Shown piece after piece: positions 1 to 8,553 of a stretch of DNA of 27,378 nt. The translations under genes and the position numbers were made by a program. Location: assembly GCA_029564595.1 (NCBI GenBank), contig JAKQPS010000182.1, positions 1-27,378 of the forward strand. Direction: 5' to 3'. The stretch is from a bacterium (lineage in GTDB: Bacteria > UBP15 > UBA6099). Position 1 is the stretch's first letter; each line of letters begins with the position of its first letter. The notes below the pieces were generated by a model. The model was not told the DNA's origin, did no database searches, and worked only from the letters and a program-made list of their open reading frames with translations.

Positions 1-939
1 ATGGTTCAACGGGCCGGAAGAGTGGACAGGATCGGCTCGGAGTTCGACAGGATATACCTGCATAACATGTTTCCTGACGAGGGGCTTGAGAAACTTCTCA
101 AGCTAGTGGAAAGCCTGACAACGAAAATCAACGTGATAGACCAAGCGGGATTTCTGGACGCGAGCATTCTGGGGGAGACGGTGCATCCGAAATGCTTCAA
201 CACGCTGAGGAGAATAAAACAGGAAGACGGCTCCGTGATTGAGGAGGAAGAGCAGTTCACGGAGCTTGTAAGCAGTGAATACATGATGAAACAACTGGCG
301 GGACTGCTGGAGGCTGGCGGAAAAGAAAAACTGGACGAGCTTCCCGACGGGACACACTCTGGGTTGGCGAGACAGAACGCAAAAGGAATGTTTTTCTATT
401 TCACGGCGAACAAAGACAGCGTCAAATCTCACTTCTGGAAGTATTACGATTTGAAGACCGACAGAATTATTGATAATCGGTATCTGATTGGGAATCTGAT
501 AGCTTGCAGCCCCGACACGCCAAGAGTCATTGGCGACTGCGACGCCTTCGAGATTCAACAAAGAATTATCGACGATATATTGCGGCGGCATGAGCAACAG
601 CGCGGATTGGAATCAGCGCCCAAGACGATTGACCCGCTCCAACAGACAATCGCTACCACTCTTCAGGGATACATGAACAATCCCAACGTAGATAGAAAAC
701 AAACGCTCGAGGCGATCAAATATCTGAATCAACCAATGCTTTCGGTTCATGTCAAGGAACTGAGGGCCTTGTATAACGAGTTTCAGAAGAGCGGAAACTT
801 TAATGCTTTCATAGAGCCGATCCTCGACATGACGAACAAGTATGGAAAACAGGCGGTCGCTCCCACCGGCAAGCGTAAAGAAAAAGAACTAACAGCGGAA
901 GACCTACGCCTTGTCTGCTTCGATTATATTGTGGGCTGA
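1..939 (+). CDS. SNF2-type helicase, C-terminal part (5' truncated by window edge)
   Basis: The frame is open from the first base and ends in TGA at 937-939. It begins almost at once with QRAGRVDRIGS (residues 3-13), the arginine-finger motif VI of superfamily 2 helicases in its SNF2/HepA form. The Walker A and DEAH motifs must therefore lie upstream of the window, and the ATG at base 1 is most likely an internal Met. The remaining ~300 residues are a mostly helical, charged C-terminal extension in which I recognise no catalytic motif. An SNF2-type ATPase would translocate on or remodel double-stranded DNA. The stop is 39 nt before the likely start of the nuclease-STAND gene, so the two are probably one operon. 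Base use is AT-richer than in the genes after 6265. Helicase class is confident; the biological role (defence) is inferred from the neighbour only. Confidence 0.8.
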   Translation: MVQRAGRVDRIGSEFDRIYLHNMFPDEGLEKLLKLVESLTTKINVIDQAGFLDASILGETVHPKCFNTLRRIKQEDGSVIEEEEQFTELVSSEYMMKQLAGLLEAGGKEKLDELPDGTHSGLARQNAKGMFFYFTANKDSVKSHFWKYYDLKTDRIIDNRYLIGNLIACSPDTPRVIGDCDAFEIQQRIIDDILRRHEQQRGLESAPKTIDPLQQTIATTLQGYMNNPNVDRKQTLEAIKYLNQPMLSVHVKELRALYNEFQKSGNFNAFIEPILDMTNKYGKQAVAPTGKRKEKELTAEDLRLVCFDYIVG

Positions 940-967
940 GTCTGTAATAGCCGCATGTCGCGTTCCC

Positions 968-971
968 GGAG
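968..971 (+). promoter_or_regulatory. Ribosome binding site favouring the start at 979
   Basis: GGAG lies 7 nt before the ATG at 979. The earlier in-frame ATG at 955 has no purine-rich sequence at the right distance, so 979 is the better start. Confidence 0.5.
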
Positions 972-978
972 CGTATCA

Positions 979-3900
979 ATGTCTCATGATAAAATGAATC
1001 AGCTAATCGAAGCGTTGAGAGACATGCCTGCTTCGGGCGAAAAAGGTTTCGAAGGACTGATAGCGACGCTTCTTGGAAAGCTTCTGGATGAGGAGTTTGT
1101 GGTGGCGCGGTCAGGCAGCCAACCGGGCGGCGATGCGCATAGCGTTTCCGGCGGTGTTACAATGCAGGCAAAACGATATAAAGAATCGACGAGTTTTAAC
1201 CTGAATGAAATCGAAGGAGGAATAAATCAGTGTTTACGGCTGCACAGAGACTTGCAGTGCTATGTACTGGCCACAACTAGATCACTGGATGGACAAACGC
1301 AAACTCGGTTGAAAGATATTTCCAATGAAACGGGTCTTGATATTGTTGTGCTGGATCATCGAATTGATGGGTTTTCCGATCTGTTCTGCCTGTGTGTAAC
1401 TTACTGGGACTCTATCTTGTCTTTCACTCCTATAAAAAAGTTGGAACCTGCTTTTCAAGATTGGGCAAGAACTCAGAGCCAAACAACTGAAGTTAAATCA
1501 AGAACGAGAGAAATCGAAAAGCGCGTAAAAGAACTTATTGGGAGTTACAGCTCAGTGTGCGCCACCGCAACAGACAAACTTGAAGAAAGATTTGGAATAA
1601 AACCGTCGCAAAAGCATTTTTCGTACAATATAAACCTAGAGAAATCCGTGAGAAGGCAGTCTGTTGAAAAAGAAATTTCGGAATGGTGGAGCGATGCAAA
1701 CAAGGAAGCGGCTTGTCTTGAAGGTGAGGAAGGAACAGGCAAGTCATGGGCGGCCGCGCTCGCGATAAGGAATATTCCTGAGATGTCTAATACCCTTGTC
1801 CTCTGGATGGACAGTTCGGCTTGGTGCGAAAAAAATAGTGTCAAAGAATCGTTAAGGGTGGGATTCGAAACAATTGAACCATTGAATACGGGCCGGACAG
1901 ACAAGCTTGTTGAAAAAACTCTAAAAAGATGGAAAGAGCCGATTCTGATAGTTTTTGACGGTGTGAATGAGAAAGCCGCCGTCAAAGCCGCCAACAGAAT
2001 ACTAAATGATTATAACAATGTATATTCATCGAACAACGATGTTGACTTATCCCACATAAGACTGCTATTTACCAGTAGGCTTTTACCCAATATCTCCGAA
2101 TATGACAAAAGAGCATGGCAAAATGTCAAATCAATACCAGTCAAGGAGTACGACGATGGTGAGTTGGCTGATGCGCTGAGGATATTCGATGCTCAGATTC
2201 GCACTGAAGATATTCCGGAGAGTATTAAGCCATATATGAAAATACCGCGATATTTCGGCGTTTGCTTAAAGATGAGAAAACGGCTGGGAGTGCTGTCAAA
2301 TATCTCAAAGGAGATAATCCTTTGGGAAGACCTCAAATCGAGAATTGACGAAACAGACGACCAAACAAGGAATAAGCTTGGATGGCAGAATGAGAGAGAC
2401 GCCGAAGATGTTTTATCGATGCTGGCTCAAAATGCTGTTGAAATAAAAGGGCAGCAAACAGCCGAAAAAGAGTTGCTCGATAAGTGTTTTGACAATAAAT
2501 ACGATAGCATTAGGCAACACCTTAGAGAACTTAGAATTGCCGAAAAAGCAGATAAGTTTCATGCCATTTTAAGCGAGGAGCATGTTAAGCTGGGTTGGGC
2601 GCTGTACATTCTTAATAAAGTAGGAATCATAGATGAAAATCAAAGCGTATTGGCAGTCGCCAATGATATCAGGGCACTTTTGGAACCGATACCTTCAGAC
2701 GACATACGAACAGAAGCTCTTTATTCAGCGTTGCTGCTGAGTGTGAATGACAAGTCGAAGCTCGGAGTTTCGCCTGAAAAAAAGCGCGCCGCATTGCTTC
2801 ATTGCTGGCTGTTTTCCAACAATGCGGACATCAACGTTGAGAAGCTGGACTTCTGGGCCAACGAGGACATAGAGGCTTATCTTGGGCTTATCGACGTTTT
2901 TTCCCACGAGCTATATCAAGGCGAACTTCAGATGTTTATTTTTTATCCGTTGGCAAAGGTTTGGAAACAGAGCGCTCTGGATATTATCAAAAAACATATC
3001 GAACAGTGGCTGCTGCTTGTTCACACTCCGAACAGCGACGCGTCGGGGTTCTACGAATACAAGGGGCACAGTTTCCCGATAGCATTTAATAAAGACCATC
3101 TCCGACTATCCGCTCTCGCCGTGTCCCTCGTCTCGATTCAACCTGACATAAAGTTTCTAAAAGCGCTCGCGCTTTCCATGGTTACTTGGAATCTGCCTTT
3201 TTATGAAGTTGATGGCTTAAAAAGACATCCCAAGGATATCAGGAATAATATCGGCTTGATTATGAGATGGGTTTATACGGAGAAGGCTTTTAAAAACATA
3301 CAAGACTTAGCGGCGGAGAACAAGGAAGACAAGTTGCTTCTGGAAGGACTGCAACTGCTTACGCGCAGTCTAGGCGTTATTGATCCGCCGCAGGAGCTTC
3401 AATATGCAAGCCAATCCGTGCCATGGTATGAAACATTGATCCAACGCATCGAAAACAAAGAACCTCTTTTCGAGGCGGGAGAAAAGGTGTTCGGCTCTTT
3501 AAATTCTCTTGCGGCCAGAACGGATCTTCCAGAAATCCGATGTTTGGACAAGAGGGAGATATTTCGCAGATTTGAAGACCTATGCCGCAACAGAAAACCA
3601 AAACGACATGAAGGCGCCGTTGAAGAAGACGATCCTTTTGATGAATATCTGCCGTGGGTGGCGCGATACTGTCCCGATGAATTGGCAGAGTTGATGAGCG
3701 TGTTGCGGACAAGAGCGTTTAGCAACGAACATCCTAGCATCCTATTTAATAAGACTTCCGGCATATATCACTTTTCTGAATCAGCCCAAGATAATGAAAG
3801 CATTGTGGACAGCATCATAACTGCGACTAATAAATACATTTCAGAGCTTCACAGCAACAGAGCATATATCGTTTCTGTGTTTTTCGAATCAATTATCTTG

Positions 3901-5691
3901 CACGCCGCCCCTGATAAGCTGAAACAATGGTTCGAGTTATTGTCAACCGACGAACAGACCAGAAAAGGCATTTTGGTGTTTGACACCAAACCATTGCTCA
4001 TGAAGTATTTGTTAAAGTCCGAGATGGCGGAATACGCAAAAGATAAAACATTAGGTGCTTTCGAATCTTGTATCCTTCTTGATGAGATAGACATTAAAGT
4101 GTCTGAATTCGCGTTCTGGAGTTTCATCGCATCGAGCACACATGAAACAGATGAAACATTCTTTGAATGGGCGAAAGCCCGATTAATTGAGAATGGAGCA
4201 AGCCATCCGACAAATTATTATCTTTTCTATATAGCGGCAAGTCGCGGCTCAAGCAATTGGCTCAAAGACATTTTAAATGATGATAATCTTTTCCCACTCA
4301 TCGATGAACGCGCTGTCAGGGCTTTTGTTGACAGCAGTAAACCTTTTCCATCTACGTTGTCAACAAACAGGACTTATGAAGAGCTAATGCGTGTGTTGCC
4401 TAAGGATTTTGCCGGCCTTGTGCTTGCCGAAACAGGCAGAACAGAAGACTTCAATAGATGGGGGCGTGAATTGCATGAAACAGTTCGGGACAGTTTTCCT
4501 CCCTCTGACTTAGAGCCTGAATCAAGAAGCATAACGGAATACATTCTCAGCAGGGACGGAACCCCCAATAGAATACGTCAGAATCCGCCTTCCAGTAGCG
4601 TCACATTTAGAAACACTGACTCAGCAACATGGGGAGTTGACTATGGCTCCGATGGGATCGAAGACATAGAAGAGGTTTTTGATGATTCAAAAAGAGAAGA
4701 GCGGATGAGGTCGGAAGCTGAGTTGTGGAGAAAGGATCTCGAAAGAATTAATCAGTGGTCTTATGCATGGATAAATAAAATAAGATTTGTCGGACTTATA
4801 TCGGAATGGGCGAAAAGGAACGAAGAAGTATTTGTTGAGTTAGCAAAGGCATATTTGGATAGAATTAACAGGTTTGGCTTGGTTCAACACGAAATGGCTG
4901 CATTCACGCTTAAGGTTCTGTGTCTATATATTAAGCACGATCCTCACATGGCATGGGAAACATATCAGAAGCATTTCGATAAAGGCTTTCGAAGACATAG
5001 GTTAATACGCGAATATGGCACAGATGAAATATTAGCGGCTCTGTGGGATGTCGAGCTTTGCGGAACACAACAACATGATGAGTTGAGAAAAAAGATATTT
5101 GATGACAACTGGTTAAGCGACATGGATGTTATGAGAATAACTCTTGCTGCAGTTGACAATGGCGCGGAGAAATATATTCTGGGCTTTGTAAAAAAACACT
5201 ATCTCAGCGCGGATGTGGCAAGAGAAAGATGTCTAGCGGTTTCAGTTCTACCATGGCTGACAAACGCTGAAGCGCTAGATATATTGTGTGATTTAAGGGA
5301 CAACGATCCAAATCGATGGGTGCGAAACCATGCGGAATGGGCTTGTGATGTTGCCTTGAATGAGCGCTGTTGTCGCGAACTGTATAGAACAGCTTTGCGA
5401 GAAAAAGAACCGAAAAAGATGTCAGCCACGCTTCAACAAATCAAACCGGCGCTAAGCCCGGCGGCTCTCTTATGGAAAAAAATGATATTGTATGAAGAAA
5501 AGAAAAGCAACAACGTCCCTGAAAACAAAACAAATTATGCGATCAGGTTGGTGTTTTGGAGTAAACTGAGAAATAGCCTTGCGAAAACAAAGGTGAACGG
5601 AAGAGACATTGACAAATACATAAGAGGTGAAAGCATAGATTCACACAGAACGGTTCGATTAGCCCCGTGGTGGAGTGTTAAGACAGACTAG
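979..5691 (+). CDS. Mrr-like nuclease / STAND NTPase immune protein (Avs-like)
   Basis: About 1570 residues counted from the ATG at 979 (ATG 955 would add 8). Residues ~20-130 fit a PD-(D/E)xK Mrr-type endonuclease: KGFEGLIATLL with E25, PGGDA with D52, and MQAKRY with Q63 and K65 as the Q-x-K motif. A STAND-type NTPase follows: Walker A GEEGTGKS (249-256), Walker B LIVFDGVNE (D327), and a sensor-like LLFTSR (~363-367). The remaining ~1100 residues lack catalytic motifs and look like an all-helical repeat array with many W/E/L/K helices, as in TPR- or HEAT-like sensor regions. Nuclease, STAND and long C-terminal sensor is the known plan of Avs (AVAST) proteins, where a phage protein binds the C-terminus and activates the N-terminal nuclease; the Mrr effector and total length are most like Avs4. 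No transmembrane segment is seen. It follows the helicase gene by 39 nt on the same strand. Domain calls are good; Avs membership and the trigger are inference. Confidence 0.8.
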   Translation: MSHDKMNQLIEALRDMPASGEKGFEGLIATLLGKLLDEEFVVARSGSQPGGDAHSVSGGVTMQAKRYKESTSFNLNEIEGGINQCLRLHRDLQCYVLATTRSLDGQTQTRLKDISNETGLDIVVLDHRIDGFSDLFCLCVTYWDSILSFTPIKKLEPAFQDWARTQSQTTEVKSRTREIEKRVKELIGSYSSVCATATDKLEERFGIKPSQKHFSYNINLEKSVRRQSVEKEISEWWSDANKEAACLEGEEGTGKSWAAALAIRNIPEMSNTLVLWMDSSAWCEKNSVKESLRVGFETIEPLNTGRTDKLVEKTLKRWKEPILIVFDGVNEKAAVKAANRILNDYNNVYSSNNDVDLSHIRLLFTSRLLPNISEYDKRAWQNVKSIPVKEYDDGELADALRIFDAQIRTEDIPESIKPYMKIPRYFGVCLKMRKRLGVLSNISKEIILWEDLKSRIDETDDQTRNKLGWQNERDAEDVLSMLAQNAVEIKGQQTAEKELLDKCFDNKYDSIRQHLRELRIAEKADKFHAILSEEHVKLGWALYILNKVGIIDENQSVLAVANDIRALLEPIPSDDIRTEALYSALLLSVNDKSKLGVSPEKKRAALLHCWLFSNNADINVEKLDFWANEDIEAYLGLIDVFSHELYQGELQMFIFYPLAKVWKQSALDIIKKHIEQWLLLVHTPNSDASGFYEYKGHSFPIAFNKDHLRLSALAVSLVSIQPDIKFLKALALSMVTWNLPFYEVDGLKRHPKDIRNNIGLIMRWVYTEKAFKNIQDLAAENKEDKLLLEGLQLLTRSLGVIDPPQELQYASQSVPWYETLIQRIENKEPLFEAGEKVFGSLNSLAARTDLPEIRCLDKREIFRRFEDLCRNRKPKRHEGAVEEDDPFDEYLPWVARYCPDELAELMSVLRTRAFSNEHPSILFNKTSGIYHFSESAQDNESIVDSIITATNKYISELHSNRAYIVSVFFESIILHAAPDKLKQWFELLSTDEQTRKGILVFDTKPLLMKYLLKSEMAEYAKDKTLGAFESCILLDEIDIKVSEFAFWSFIASSTHETDETFFEWAKARLIENGASHPTNYYLFYIAASRGSSNWLKDILNDDNLFPLIDERAVRAFVDSSKPFPSTLSTNRTYEELMRVLPKDFAGLVLAETGRTEDFNRWGRELHETVRDSFPPSDLEPESRSITEYILSRDGTPNRIRQNPPSSSVTFRNTDSATWGVDYGSDGIEDIEEVFDDSKREERMRSEAELWRKDLERINQWSYAWINKIRFVGLISEWAKRNEEVFVELAKAYLDRINRFGLVQHEMAAFTLKVLCLYIKHDPHMAWETYQKHFDKGFRRHRLIREYGTDEILAALWDVELCGTQQHDELRKKIFDDNWLSDMDVMRITLAAVDNGAEKYILGFVKKHYLSADVARERCLAVSVLPWLTNAEALDILCDLRDNDPNRWVRNHAEWACDVALNERCCRELYRTALREKEPKKMSATLQQIKPALSPAALLWKKMILYEEKKSNNVPENKTNYAIRLVFWSKLRNSLAKTKVNGRDIDKYIRGESIDSHRTVRLAPWWSVKTD

Positions 5692-5777
5692 CATTCCATC
5701 GGCAAGATAATGCCTGCATATATCCACATAAATAAAGTGATTTTTCAGAAAGACAATACTAATGACGATACGTTGAA

Positions 5778-6002
5778 TAAGTTTTCCCTTAAAATCCCTT
5801 TCAAAATCTTTCATGCCAGCGCCAAAGGCAGAGCTTCGCTTCCGCCTTTGGCGCATATCAAGTGAAAAGATATTGGGAAAGAGATTTTTATGAGAATCTT
5901 CATCTTGAACATTTTCACAGGAGCGTAGTGACGGCGCGCAAGGAAAAGATTGAAGGATTTTCAAGGAAACTTTTCAAAGTTTCCTTGAACCGCCGGAGGC
6001 GC
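5778..6002 (+). repeat. Composite palindromic element, copy A
   Basis: Order of parts: the right arm only of palindrome P1 (AAGTTTTCCCTTAA; the left arm is not recognisable), the linker AAATCCCTTTCAAAATCTTTCA, hairpin H1 at 5819-5854 (arms GCGCCAAAGGC and GCCTTTGGCGC around a TTCG-containing loop), GTGAAAAGATATTGGGAAAG, CATTTTCACAGGAGCGTAG leading into TGACGGCGCGC, then palindrome P2 at 5960-5989 (14-bp stem, TC loop) and CCGCCGGAGGCGCTT. The same parts in the same order occur in copies B (+) and C (-). One A.C mismatch sits in H1 relative to copy B. No transposase or protein frame belongs to it. Confidence 0.85.
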
Positions 6003-6166
6003 TTGATGAGCGCGCGGAGTATATGCGCGTATAGTCGGCGAGGCTTGATTTCTTATTTGCGCTTTTATCATAAAACGTTGCCCGCATGCTCGAAAATCAG
6101 GAAAATTCCGTCCCCCCTGTAAGTTTGCCTGTGTTGAGAATATTTTTTATCCGGAGTTGTTTTCAG

Positions 6167-6196
6167 TTGATTGATTATGCTTTATTATGATATATT
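6167..6196 (+). promoter_or_regulatory. Possible sigma-70 promoter for the secreted-protein gene
   Basis: TTGATT (6167-6172), an 18-nt spacer and TATATT (6191-6196). The local sequence is very AT-rich, so other pairings are possible. The leader would be about 60 nt and contains GGGAGG just before the start. Confidence 0.35.
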
Positions 6197-6264
6197 GTAT
6201 GCAAAGGATTGCAAAATGGCCGTAATGTATTTTAAATTACGCTCATAATATTTGGGAGGCAAAA

Positions 6265-7179
6265 ATGGTAAAAAGACTCAAACAAACGTTTCTTGCGGCG
6301 CTGGCGGTCGCGTTGATGTTGCCGGCGGTCGCTGCTGCGACGACAGCGGCACTGCCGATAGATTCGGCGGCGGCGGCGGCAAATGTGGAGAAGATGATCG
6401 CGACTGCCACCGAGCGCCCGGAGGATTACCGTCAGCAAATTGACGCTATGATCGACCTGACGCTGCACATTCTGCGCGGCCCCGTCCCCGACGGCTCCGG
6501 TTATCAGTATGCGGAGGCGATTATCGACAAGACGGCGGAGCCGGTGACTCTGCTCAGCGAGAGGGTGAACGCGGTGTGGAAGGCAAACCAGCAGCAGACT
6601 TTCTCCGCCGAGGCGAGGACGGTCTATATGCTTCAGATTTACGCTCCGAAATACCGCTCCGGCCTTTTCAGGAACAACGGCGACACTTATGTTGAAAAAT
6701 ACAAAGTTGAATTTTCGATTCAAGGCAAGACCCGCACGATCAACTGGGAACACAAGAACTGGATTTCCCGCGACTCGACGGTCGAAATTCCCCTGCCGGG
6801 CATAGCGGAATGGGCGAAGATAGAGATAGTGGCCGGGGTCGAAGCGTCGGACGTCGGCAACGCGATAATCGAACTTCGCGCCGTGCGCCCCATCGTCAAA
6901 GACGACCCGAAAAACCCGTTCTCATACTCGATAGACCAGTTGAAGGCGTTGCAGAAAAATATCGCGTACGCAAAGAGCGAGGCAACGCTTGAGCAGTTGA
7001 ACGAAGCTCTCGCCGGAATCAAAACCGCGCCGGTGGCGGCCGCCGCATCTTCACAGGCTTCCACGGATCAAGCCGTCGTTCAGAAGCTCGAAGCCATTTC
7101 CTCTCTGATGGACGGAAGCGAAGAGGACCGCGCAAAGGCGAAAGCCGAGTTGAAAAGCTTAATCGAATCGATGAAATAG
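6265..7179 (+). CDS. Secreted protein of unknown function (304 aa)
   Basis: I do not recognise a family. A classical signal peptide is visible: a basic start (MVKRLKQ), a hydrophobic stretch AALAVALMLPAVAAA and a likely cleavage after ~25 residues, followed by an alanine-rich stretch. Residues ~85-205 alternate hydrophobic and polar residues and are tryptophan-containing (TRTINWEHKNWISRDSTVEI), which suggests a beta-sandwich. Residues ~215-304 are charged and helical (FSYSIDQLKALQKNIAYAKS, then a Lys/Glu-rich tail), consistent with a coiled coil. GGGAGG at 6252-6257 before AAAAATGG supports the start. There is no lipobox cysteine and no membrane anchor, so it should be periplasmic or exported. 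The next gene starts 80 nt downstream on the same strand; they may or may not be co-transcribed. Confidence 0.75.
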   Translation: MVKRLKQTFLAALAVALMLPAVAAATTAALPIDSAAAAANVEKMIATATERPEDYRQQIDAMIDLTLHILRGPVPDGSGYQYAEAIIDKTAEPVTLLSERVNAVWKANQQQTFSAEARTVYMLQIYAPKYRSGLFRNNGDTYVEKYKVEFSIQGKTRTINWEHKNWISRDSTVEIPLPGIAEWAKIEIVAGVEASDVGNAIIELRAVRPIVKDDPKNPFSYSIDQLKALQKNIAYAKSEATLEQLNEALAGIKTAPVAAAASSQASTDQAVVQKLEAISSLMDGSEEDRAKAKAELKSLIESMK

Positions 7180-7258
7180 AACTGACGCGCGCGAACCGCG
7201 CGACTAAGGCGGCTCCGGAGCGACCCCGCTTCGGCGCGGCCATACGAATGGTTCGTTA

Positions 7259-7786
7259 ATGGCGAAGTATGAGTTGGGCGAAAAAAGGCCGGCGGTCGGC
7301 GACGGGACTTGGGTCCACGAGACCGCGCAGCTTATCGGCGACGTTGTGATCGGCTCCGGGTGTTTTATCGGAGCGGGGGCCGTCCTTCGGGGCGACTTCG
7401 GGAGCTGCCGCGTCGGCGACCGTTCGAGCGTTCAGGAAAGTTGCGCCATGCACTCGCGCCCCGGAGAGGTTTGTTCCGTCGGCTCCGATTCGACAATCGG
7501 CCACGGGGCCGTCCTTCACGGCTGCAAGGTGGGAGACCGCGCGGTGGTCGGCATCCACTGCGTGGTTGCGGACGGCGCGGAAGTGGGCGACGACTGCATA
7601 ATCGGGGAGAATTCTCTGGTGAAGGCGGGGATGAAGATACCCGCCGGGAGCCTCGCCGCAGGGTCGCCCGCGGTTGTGAAAGGGCCTCTGAAGGAATCGC
7701 AGATAATGATGAAAAACGCGGGGGCCGCGCTGTACGCGGACCTTGCGGCCAGATACGTCAGAGAAGCCCGCAGGCTGCCCGACTGA
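7259..7786 (+). CDS. Gamma carbonic anhydrase family hexapeptide-repeat protein
   Basis: A 175-residue left-handed beta-helix protein. The repeating hexapeptide pattern (IGDVVIGSGCFIGAGAVLRGD and onward) runs over residues ~25-145. Three histidines sit where the gamma-class metal ligands are expected: H65 (ESCAMH), H82 and H87 (IGHGAVLHGC). The GSLAAGSPA segment near residue 155 is the usual end of the helix, followed by a C-terminal alpha helix. Members either hydrate CO2 as zinc/iron trimers or are non-catalytic relatives (YrdA/PaaY/CaiE type); which applies cannot be read here. No good ribosome binding site precedes the ATG. The stop is only 6 nt from the stop of the convergent alpha/beta hydrolase gene, leaving no room for a separate terminator. 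Confidence 0.88.
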   Translation: MAKYELGEKRPAVGDGTWVHETAQLIGDVVIGSGCFIGAGAVLRGDFGSCRVGDRSSVQESCAMHSRPGEVCSVGSDSTIGHGAVLHGCKVGDRAVVGIHCVVADGAEVGDDCIIGENSLVKAGMKIPAGSLAAGSPAVVKGPLKESQIMMKNAGAALYADLAARYVREARRLPD

Positions 7787-7792
7787 ACGCGC

Positions 7793-8518
7793 TCACGCGA
7801 ACCGTTTTATCCAGTCCAAGCACAACGAGAGAAAGATTTCCCTGTGTTCATGGCGCGTGAACGCGTGGTCGGCTCCGGGAACGATCTCAAGCCGCTTTGG
7901 CTCGACGGCAATCGCGTGGATGCGTTCGGCGTGCCAAGACGGAATCAGTTCGTCGTCCGAGCCGTGGCACGTCAGAAGGCGCGAAGCGCGCGCGCACATC
8001 GCGGGAATGTCGTGTCCCGCCGCGTCCGTCTCCAGCGCCCGCTTCACCCTCGTTCCGTCGCCGAGATTGATGTAATCGCCGTCGCGGGAATACTCCGGGC
8101 CTAGACGCGGAAAGAAATCGAAGTTGAACGGGGTGGCGCAAATAACGGAGCAGAAAGGCCGCGCGGTTTCCGCCGCCGCAAGAGCCGTCAGGCCCCCGAA
8201 ACTGCTGCCGATCAGCGCTATGCCGCGAGCGCCGAAACGCTCTCTGACGAAACCGGCCGCGGCCGCAAGCTCGGCGGCGCGCCCCGTAAGCGTGATGTCC
8301 TCGAACTTCCCTTCGCTCTCCCCTATGCCGCTGTGATCGAACCTGAAAGCGGAAATCCCCGCCGCCGCCAACCCCTCGCACACGAACGTCCATTTTTCGC
8401 TGTCTTTCGAGCCTGCGAACCCGTGGCTAATCACCGCCGCCGGAGCGCCCGCGCTCCCGGCTTCATGCCACGCCCCCGCAAGTCTCAACCCTGCATGTTC
8501 AAATGGCATTTTTTCCAT
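7793..8518 (-). CDS. Alpha/beta hydrolase (esterase/peptidase-like)
   Basis: 241 residues from the ATG at 8518. The fold markers are in order: oxyanion-loop SHGFAGSKDS (31-40), FRFDHSGIGESEG (59-70), nucleophile elbow GSSFGG with S106, acid D189 in HGSDDELIP, and H218 in PGADHAF. This is the dienelactone-hydrolase/BAAT-like small serine hydrolase type; the substrate is unknown. No signal peptide is seen, so it is cytoplasmic. The frame stays open to 8599, but those 27 extra codons are a translation of repeat element B (MKGILRENFFKSF) and are not believed. A TATAAT box ends 6 nt before this ATG, so the mRNA may be leaderless. If the second ATG (8509) is used, three residues are lost. Confidence 0.85.
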   Translation of the reverse strand: MEKMPFEHAGLRLAGAWHEAGSAGAPAAVISHGFAGSKDSEKWTFVCEGLAAAGISAFRFDHSGIGESEGKFEDITLTGRAAELAAAAGFVRERFGARGIALIGSSFGGLTALAAAETARPFCSVICATPFNFDFFPRLGPEYSRDGDYINLGDGTRVKRALETDAAGHDIPAMCARASRLLTCHGSDDELIPSWHAERIHAIAVEPKRLEIVPGADHAFTRHEHREIFLSLCLDWIKRFA

Positions 8519-8524
8519 GTTTGT

Positions 8525-8553
8525 ATTATACGGGCAAGAAAAACTTATTGGAA
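8525..8553 (-). promoter_or_regulatory. -10 box (TATAAT) with weak -35, directly before the hydrolase start
   Basis: On the minus strand TATAAT (8530-8525) lies 6 nt before the ATG at 8518. The sequence 17 nt upstream, TTCCAA, is a weak -35 and abuts the first palindrome of repeat B at 8554. Initiation about 7 nt after the -10 would begin at the A of the ATG. Confidence 0.5.

Larger units (their letters stand above)
5692..6264. other. Gene-free interval holding repeat element A and a promoter
   Basis: 573 nt with no credible gene. 5692-5777 is AT-rich sequence after the STAND gene with nothing recognisable. 5778-6002 is copy A of the composite palindromic element. 6003-6130 holds nothing I recognise. 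6167-6264 carries a plausible promoter and a clear ribosome binding site for the secreted-protein gene. Short open frames here are translations of the repeat and are not supported. Confidence 0.6.

Noticed and set aside
1-3. ATG at base 1 as the true helicase start
   Set aside because: Helicase motif VI follows at once, so most of the enzyme must lie upstream of the window.
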